In this document: in pieces, positions 58,001-64,000 of the stretch
Layout of the letters: each line of letters opens with the position of its first letter
How positions within the stretch are numbered: position 1 is the first letter of the stretch
Translations under genes and position numbers: made by a program
Assembly (NCBI RefSeq): GCF_033807715.1
Contig: NC_084591.1
Coordinates: forward strand, 26,719,090-26,783,089
Direction: 5' to 3'
Length of the DNA: 64,000 bases
Origin: Cololabis saira
Lineage: Eukaryota > Chordata > Actinopteri > Beloniformes > Belonidae
Notes under the pieces: generated by a model
Seen by the model: the letters and a program-made list of their open reading frames with translations, nothing else
Told to the model about the DNA's origin: nothing
Databases searched by the model: none

Positions 58001-60530
58001 TTGGCATTCTTGTGCTTTAGGGTAAAGGCGACTATGTCGACATCAGAGAGACGGTTGCAAATAGTTACTCCACTGTCACCAAAGGTATCTTTGTCAGCCA
58101 TCCATTTATCTTAATCCTGGTTTATGAGAAGACAAAGAAAACTATCAGCCAGCTGCTGAATTCTGAAACTAAATTAGAGGGATTTTTTTTTTTCCCTTTT
58201 CTCTCTAAGGCATAAAGATTGAATTGACTTTTTTCCTTTTTTTTGGGTCTGTGTTAACAGGAAAGCAAAGAATAGCTCACAAACCACATTCCATGCCAAA
58301 GCTGGATGCAGGGTTTGATTTTAAAAAGGAGGATGAGGAGGACGTAGGAGAGACTGAGGATGGGGGAGGAAAGAAAGGCGTCTTGACTGAGGAAGAGTTG
58401 TGGGCTCGGTTAGATGAGCTCGAGAAACTGGAGGAGCAACAGGACGATCAGTACAGGTATACACTTTGGTTGTTTCTCCACTGCTCCTGTTTGTCCAGTC
58501 AAAATAATAATGCCTCTTGGAAATGCTTTTCTTCAGATTAACTGATAATGCAGACATGAACGGCGAGGACACGTCATCCTCTTCCTCAGAAGAGGAGAAG
58601 GAGGCAGATTCTGCATCTCCAGTAAACGGCTTGAGTTTGAAACCCAGCTGGAGCTCTGTCCCTCACAGCAAACTGCCGCTGGCAGACAGGGAAGAGGGAG
58701 ACTATGAAGAGGGGGAAGGCGGCTCTCTGCCCACCATCTTCTTCTCGCACACAGTCGAACCCAAGAAGGTCAGCGTGATTAGATAAATTAGAGTTTGACA
58801 GGTTGGATGTGAAAACCACAAAATATTATGCTTTGTTCGTCTCTTTCAAATTCTGTGTGCATTTCTGCGTGAGCGGCCGCTTCTTTACTCTTTCCATGTC
58901 TTGTCTTTTGCTTCAGGTGAGGATAAACACAGGCAAAAACACCATGCTGAAGTTCAGCGAAAGAAAAGAGCAGAAGGAACACTCAAAGAGGAAAAAAAAG
59001 AACGGCCACAGTAATGGACACTCCCATCACGAGCTTCACAAAATCACCACCCCGGCAGACGTTTACAGGTAAGAATAACCCGGATATAACGAGTCCACGG
59101 TGGACTCTGGCACGCTCCTCTCTGATTGATTGCTGCCTGTCTGTTGTCAGGTTGTTTGTGGATGTAAAGAACGGGGAGCCCGTCCCCAGGAAGTCCATCT
59201 TGAAGTCGCGGAGTCGAGAAAACAGCGTGTGCAGCGACACCAGCGAGAGCAGCGCCGCAGACTTCGAAGAGCGCAGGGTGATCGGACGCGGCCTCAGCCA
59301 CGATGACACGACGCACAGCGACACCAGCGATGGCATCACAGAAGAAGACAGTCCTACGGCAATGCCGTCGCAGACCTCCGGGCGATTTGAGGTGGAAAAA
59401 TAAAATATAGTGGTTAATTATTAGTTTTTGATGTTTTTTTAGCTCAAAAAAGATAATAATGATGTACAGCACTTTTAAGATGTATATACGGTAATGCAGT
59501 CAACCATAAACTGTATGTCTCATTATCGGATCTATTTTGAACAACAAAGTGAGGGAACTGGATTTCTGTTTCTGAATTTGTAGGTGATGGTCAGTGAAGT
59601 CTGATTCTTTATTAGAAAATAATATTTTTTCCCAAACAACATAATGCCATCTTTAATTATTTTCAATGTTAGGATGAATTAAATAACTATGTTAAATACT
59701 TGTGCTTATAAATATGTGGTTAAATCGTTAGAAAAGTTTAAAAATACTGCTTGAATTTTTCCTGGGGATAAGTTGCATGAACGCTGTTGTCTTAAAGGTT
59801 TGTCTGCTTCTGTTTGATCCACATGGTGAGATGTTGGACTCTGGAGTAGGTTCCTGCAGCTACAGCTCTGTAAAAACCCCAAATACTGAATATCCAATGT
59901 TCCTCTTATGTCCTCATCAGCGCTTCAAGTTTGTGCATCTTATTTGTCATTCATCTCATGTTTCCCATGACAATAGAGGGGCAAAATGGTTGAGCCTTCT
60001 TGCTTGAGCTCTTCAGCCGCTGTGTCTACTATTCATCCTGCTGGGAAACTTATCCTGGATCTTACTTGGGCTTTTGAAAGGAAAAAAATATATATGTTCC
60101 TGTTGCCATAGCTTTTCATTACATCACATGTTGAAAAATACCAGGATTACAAGCAAAAATCCTCCAAGACATTATCCAAGCTAGCTCAGAGGAATGTTAC
60201 GACAGGAACCACAGCTCATGAGCAATATGAGCGTGACAACTGTAAAAACTCTTCTGTTACATTTCAGTCATAGTAAGAGTGAAAGTGATGAGACATGTCA
60301 CACCGACACTCGTTTAATGTGTTCCTCCCTCTTTTTCTCAGGCGTTTTCGGGTACAGTGGTGGAGAAGGACCCGATGCCTTCAGCTGTCCCCCATCTGAC
60401 CATCGTCCCTCCAGCTCTGCCAACCATACCGGAGAGGAAACAGGAGGAGGTGGCGCCCGACGTCGCCCCACCCCAGCAGGCGCCTAAAAGGGTGTCCAAA
60501 TTCAAAGCTGCCCGGCTGCAGCAAAAGTGA
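50581..60530 (+). CDS. uri1: Unconventional prefoldin RPB5 interactor 1, eleven coding exons
   Basis: Scaffold of the URI/R2TP prefoldin-like complex: it binds RNA polymerase II subunit RPB5, helps assemble polymerases in the cytoplasm, and binds PP1. Coding exons: 50581-50652, 52781-52815, 56256-56334, 56593-56728, 57831-57922, 58021-58084, 58261-58456, 58537-58768, 58917-59068, 59151-59391, 60342-60530. All have GT/AG borders and matching phases, and total 495 residues. The prefoldin alpha-like coiled-coil domain covers about 16-140 and contains VPFGPLAFMPGKLVHTNEVT (63-82) and LLGDNWFGKCSAKQA. Further blocks are RIAHKPHS (163-170), LTEEELWARLDELEKLEEQ, an acidic stretch after residue 220, the SHTVEPKKVRINTGKN junction of exons 8-9, and RKSILKSRSRENSVCSDTSE in exon 10, a conserved phosphorylated, PP1-linked segment. 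The C-terminus (EAFSGTVVEK to KRVSKFKAARLQQK) matches human. The acidic run is shorter than in human. AATAAA signals are at 60724 and 61064. Confidence 0.97.
50705..50857. mobile_element. Harbinger-like foldback MITE, copy 2, 153 bp, in URI1 intron 1
   Basis: Ends AGGCTGATTTATGGTTCCGC and the complement of AGCCTGATTTATGGTCCGCG fold together, and TTA flanks both sides (50702-50704, 50858-50860). It is GC-rich, with CCTACGGCGTAGG-type palindromes in its interior. The copy at 28416-28542 is a shorter relative. It begins only 50 bp after the URI1 exon 1 donor site. Confidence 0.88.
51238..51592. mobile_element. CAGGGT-ended hAT-like MITE, 355 bp, in URI1 intron 1
   Basis: It begins CAGGGTGCTTGAAATCC and ends GTAGGAACCCTG. 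Words of the type GTGCTTGAA recur at both ends (at least seven copies), the signature of a dispersed fish hAT family whose termini read CAGGGTTCC. The left terminus is degenerate, and the T-rich flanks do not allow a clear target duplication. Confidence 0.65.
51643..51951. mobile_element. MITE with AGGAGCTTGAGG ends and TTAA flanks, copy 2, URI1 intron 1
   Basis: Same family as 23180-23519: ends AGGAGCTTGAGGC and GCTTCAAGCTCCT, TTAA on both sides (51639-51642, 51952-51955), and the shared interior TGCAGCGTCATGTGACGTCA. Several short deletions make it about 30 bp shorter than copy 1. Confidence 0.85.
52816..56255. other. URI1 intron 2, with repeat fragments
   Basis: A 3.4-kb intron. A fragment at 52919-53000 (CACAGTGCCTTGAAGTATTC and following) resembles a Tc1/mariner left end of a common fish family, without its partner. 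The repeat at 54975-55245 is described separately. No extra exon is needed by the reading phase, and none is seen. Confidence 0.55.
54975..55245. repeat. Dispersed fish repeat with embedded (CA)n, URI1 intron 2
   Basis: GGTAAATGGCTTACACTTAC followed by a 27-unit (AC) run (55019-55072), then GTCTTGCCCAAGGAGACTTT and CTCGAACCACTGACCTTC. This word order is common across fish genomes in a dispersed repeat family whose class I cannot name. The borders are approximate. Confidence 0.6.
56729..57830. other. URI1 intron 4, with possible conserved non-coding block
   Basis: A 1.1-kb intron. The part at about 57440-57640 has balanced composition, with GATTGCCATGGAAAC (close to an RFX X-box) and the TTAATTGTTGTGAAGATTTA stretch. 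It does not look like a repeat. The 72-codon frame at 57001-57219 is intronic and not part of URI1. Confidence 0.4.
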
Positions 60531-60723
60531 CATTTTAAAGACAAAAATCTTCATCTTCAAGCTTTCTTCTCTTCCTTTCTCTTCTTTTAACTGATGAACT
60601 GGACAAAAACATCATCCTCTCACAGTTTTGCTCATCTTTACACCTCTAGTGGCCCTGGTGTCCCGTCATTCGCTATCATAAAACATTCAATAGCAACATT
60701 TGCAAATCACCCTTGCTTTTTTA

Positions 60724-60729
60724 AATAAA
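60724..60729 (+). other. URI1 polyadenylation signal candidate
   Basis: AATAAA about 195 bp after the URI1 stop codon. A second AATAAA follows at 61064-61069, so alternative 3' ends are possible. Confidence 0.6.
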
Positions 60730-61714
60730 CTGCAGACATTTCTCTCTTTTTCTTTTTTGCTTGTCTATACCTGCAGTAGAAAAAAGCTTTGACGAGTTCA
60801 TCTTTCCGTTGGCCTTACTCTAGCTGTTTGCTGTTTGTCATGAGTTGACCTGTTTTCCGCTCTTCTGTCGATCCACGCTGCTGCCAGGTGAGTTAAGACT
60901 GTACTGTAGGTGTTGCCACATAGGACGAATTGCCTTGTTTTGTTGCTTTTTCAAGTTGAATCAGGTGCCACTAGGTGTAATTTTACCTTCTTTTGACCTG
61001 TTTAATGAATGTATGTTTTCCTTTGTGATCAGCTTTATGGGAAAAAAAAGAATATTGGTGAAAAATAAATGATTTAAGTGCAGGATTTGTTTCCTTTTGC
61101 TTTATTCTAGGAAATAGCTTGCCCTTTCCCTGTAGTCATGAATCTTTTTTTATTCTGCTTACATGGCTGTATTGTGTTTCTGGATATATTATTAACATAA
61201 TATAAAAGCTGTTGCACACTGCATAGCTTTTCTTTTTTGCAGGTGATGCTTTAATGGTTTGGGTATTTTTTACAGCCATTCCCGTGCAATGCAGTTGATC
61301 CGGGCATGCATGGATAATTGTTATTCCTCTAGATTTTTCCTGGTGTGCATTAAAGTTTGAAGAGCATATTGCAGCCAAAGTGTTTTGGGTGGGCAATAAC
61401 GTTTTATCAAAACTGGAAGCCAAGTGAACACACAATGCCCATCTCCAGTTAGCCAAAACCTTGTCAAACTGCTGGCTTAATGGGACCAAAGGAATTTCCG
61501 AGCCACAAAAATTAGTTGTGTTACGAGCACATCCCCAAAATCTCACTGCAAAATAAAAGTCTCACTTGAAGGCCAAACTAATTATTGCTCAAGATTTTAA
61601 CCATTACGAAATTCAAATGCCACCACAAGTGTGGTCTCAGAAAATTGATTAGAGGCCCCTATGTGGCCCCTTTTTTCCCTTTTCCCAATCTAAGATCCTC
61701 CAGTGATTTATCTC

Positions 61715-61758
<44 letters not shown>

Positions 61759-62399
61759 CATCTCACATTAGCTCCCCATCTCAGTTCTCCTTCAGTATGT
61801 TAAACTCTGCATCATTTCCTACATTTCTACTCTATTCCCACATTTTCTGTCTCACTTTTCATTATAGCTTCCCCATTATGACAAAAAGGCCCCCGCCTGT
61901 AATTTTGAACTTAATTTAGTAGTATTAAAATGGTCTTTGGTTCTAAAATAAAGTAGATCTGGAAATGAACGTAGCAGGAGTTGATTTACTCTCGTTGAAA
62001 TCTTCAGAGTTGTGTGTTTTAATGATTTTACTGTCATGCATCACCACAGTGGATCTAAAATGTAGAAAAAACAAATCAATATGTGTTAAAAATGTAAACT
62101 TAAAGCTTTACGAGTTTTCAGGAAAAACGTGGCATTTACTATTTAACATTTACAACCATTTTAGGCAAAGTAGCACCATTTTCAGGGCCTATAAAGTATT
62201 GATAATTGCCTGAAAAGAAATGAATTGACGAGGTGTGACATCAACACAAATAAAGATTGATAACAGGTTTTGAGTTGGCATATGGCAGCTGTTCCATGGA
62301 GGTCTCAAGTGCAGGAAGATATCTTTAGACTTGGAGGGGGGAAGAAAATGAACATCCGTATATCTGTAAGATGGATATGACAACCTTCAGTGTGACCAC
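60730..62399. other. URI1 3' flank, no gene seen
   Basis: About 1.7 kb with the second polyadenylation signal at 61064 and a TA microsatellite at 61718-61755. A 136-codon open frame on the minus strand at 61136-61546 shows no family likeness and no splice context. Confidence 0.45.
61718..61755. repeat. (AT)n microsatellite
   Basis: A pure alternating AT run of about 19 units, downstream of URI1. Confidence 0.92.
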
Positions 62400-63780
62400 A
62401 TCGACAGTCGCTTCCACTAAAAGGAGAAAGGACTTACTAGTGAACTCAGTGTCTGGAAGGTTGTTCTTGGAGGACAGTTAAAGTGGTTGATTGCTGAATC
62501 ATTTCCTTGGTGAAGAGAAACCCCCTCACAACATCAACGGAAGTCATGAGTACTCTGTGAAGGTAGGTAGGTGTATCATTGTCCAAATGTACAATCCAGA
62601 GATGCATCCATGAACATACATACAGAGGTTTACAACTAATTGGGAACACTAGTAACATTAAAGAACATAACAGTCTGATTAGTTTTTAAAGAAAGCCTCG
62701 ATGTTTAGGAATCAGATTCCTTGGACAGATGAAACCAAGATAGATTTGTGTCAGAATGACGGGAAGAAAAAGTGTAGAGAAAGAAGGAGGTCAGATGATG
62801 GTCCAAAGCATGCCCAGCATCATGTGTCAAACACGGTGGAGGCGGTGTTATGGGATGGGCTCACTGGTGTTTATTGAAGATGTGACCGCTGACAGAAATG
62901 GCAAGATGGTGCTACAAACATTACATTCAGCCGGATGCTACAAAACTGGTGGGATGATGCTTCACAGTATGGATGGGTAATGACTAAAAACATACTGGAA
63001 AAGCAGTTCAAGACTTTTTGAAGTCAAATAAATGGAGTATTACTCAAAGGCCAAGTCAGTCACCTGATCTGAAACAAGCAGAGGAGATTTTCGGTCATGG
63101 AGGACAAACATGAAGGCAGAAAGACCCACAACCGAGGAACAACTGAATACCTCTGCTCTCCAGCATCTCCAGGGTCAAACCTGGTGATCTCCAGACTTCA
63201 GACTTCAGTCACTGACTGCTAGGGACCTCCTTGAATATTAAAAACCAGGATTTTATTAACAATCATGTCATATTGTCAAAATACCTTTTGAATGTTTTGT
63301 TAGAAACAAATGTAATTGTTAAATGACAAATACCACATTTTTTAACAGCCTCTTAAATTAAGCTTAAATCAAAGCTATACTTTGATTTTTAATTGTATTG
63401 TTATGTGTATGCATGTACAGTATACATAGGTAGGTGGTGCACATTGGATATAGATGTATTTATTTTGTGTACATTCATTGAAAACGGATTTATTTATTTA
63501 TATTGGTTTTATTTACAAAGGGTTCTATATGTTTAAAATGTGTGTGTATGCAAGTATGTTTATATCTACTTATACATAGATAGATGGATTCATACTATTG
63601 TTAATGTTGTTATGCTCTATAAAATGGTTTTGACATGTCTGGAATTAATCAATAAATGAATGAAAAAAATAGTTGTTTCTTGATTATTTCATTTCATATC
63701 CATTCAAGTAGTGTATTATGGTACAAATCATAAAAATATTTCTGCCACTTTCCAAATATTTTTGGACCTAAGTGTATGTG
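62400..63780 (+). mobile_element. Decayed Tc1/mariner-type transposon
   Basis: The plus strand keeps a broken transposase: WTDETKIDLC at about 62720 contains the first catalytic Asp, followed in shifted frames by the CVKHGGG-like and GMGSLVFIEDVTADRNGKM region (62820-62910). SQSPDLK-like coding near 63055 is where the second half of the DDE domain should end. CCAAATATTTTTGGACCTAA at 63748-63767 resembles the right terminus of such elements. The left end was not found. Several stops and frameshifts show it is old, in contrast to the young Tc1 in RXYLT1. Confidence 0.7.
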
Positions 63781-64000
63781 GGTGAGTTTGACCTCTGATG
63801 AAGGGAACTGCAGCTGCCAAGCAGAGTTATAGCGATGGACTTGATCCAGTATCAGATGGCTGTGTCAAAGGCCTCTTTTTTATTTAAAGGTCTGATTTTT
63901 CTAAAATGATCTTTTCAGGACAACATAGCAAAATGGAAATGGACATAATCTAAATATACAAATAGAAAATGTTGACAATTCAGAATTCACATTGTAAATC
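63781..64000. other. Right edge of window, no feature
   Basis: Short AT-rich sequence after the decayed transposon. Nothing is recognised before the window ends. Confidence 0.4.

Noticed and set aside
61136..61546. 136-codon open frame on the minus strand downstream of URI1
   Set aside because: No family likeness, no clear start context and no neighbouring exon in phase. A conserved non-coding element could keep a frame open by chance; not called as a gene.
1..64000. CRISPR arrays, operons, tRNA or rRNA genes
   Set aside because: No regularly spaced repeats with unique spacers, no compact same-strand gene runs and no cloverleaf or rRNA core were seen. The sequence is animal nuclear DNA.

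Overview
The window is vertebrate nuclear DNA, almost certainly from a teleost fish. Genes are split by spliceosomal introns with GT/AG borders. Five genes match human genes exon by exon, and the rest is filled with fish-type DNA transposons (hAT, Tc1/mariner and Harbinger-like MITEs), LINE pieces and TA/CA microsatellites. No bacterial-style operon, CRISPR array, phage or other new defence-like system is visible, and most open frames outside the genes named here look like chance.

Layout. Positions 1-27269 are one long stretch upstream of no other gene: intron 1 of SRGAP1 (minus strand), whose first coding exon lies at 27270-27333. I found no second SRGAP1 exon. The intron holds several well-delimited transposons with target-site duplications (1742-2095, 18660-19035, 19994-21909, 23180-23519, 25919-26659). 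Positions 27334-29500 hold the SRGAP1 upstream region with two MITEs and a ~390-bp tandem repeat. A LINE with an uninterrupted 845-codon reading frame occupies 29815-32703. RXYLT1 (minus, six coding exons, 440 codons) spans 33458-40537 and carries a nearly intact Tc1 element in its third intron.

RXYLT1 starts head-to-head with UQCRFS1 (plus, two exons, 40924-42680), with only 386 bp between the two start codons. C19orf12 (minus, 44206-44721) follows, then a repeat-rich interval with a LINE fossil and a nested Tc1-type MITE. URI1 (plus, eleven coding exons, 495 codons) spans 50581-60530. Its first intron has collected three MITEs. Past URI1 there is a TA microsatellite and a decayed Tc1/mariner element (about 62400-63780).

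How the genes relate. They are independent housekeeping or developmental genes: a Rho GTPase-activating protein, a Golgi glycosyltransferase of dystroglycan, the Rieske subunit of respiratory complex III, a mitochondria/ER-linked membrane protein, and a prefoldin-like RNA polymerase II assembly factor. The order is notable. SRGAP1-RXYLT1 are neighbours on human 12q14, while UQCRFS1, C19orf12 and URI1 are in human 19q12, so the 386-bp RXYLT1/UQCRFS1 gap marks a junction between two ancestral blocks and a likely shared promoter. All exon borders were read by eye from splice consensus, reading-phase continuity and remembered family sequences; no alignment or expression data were used.
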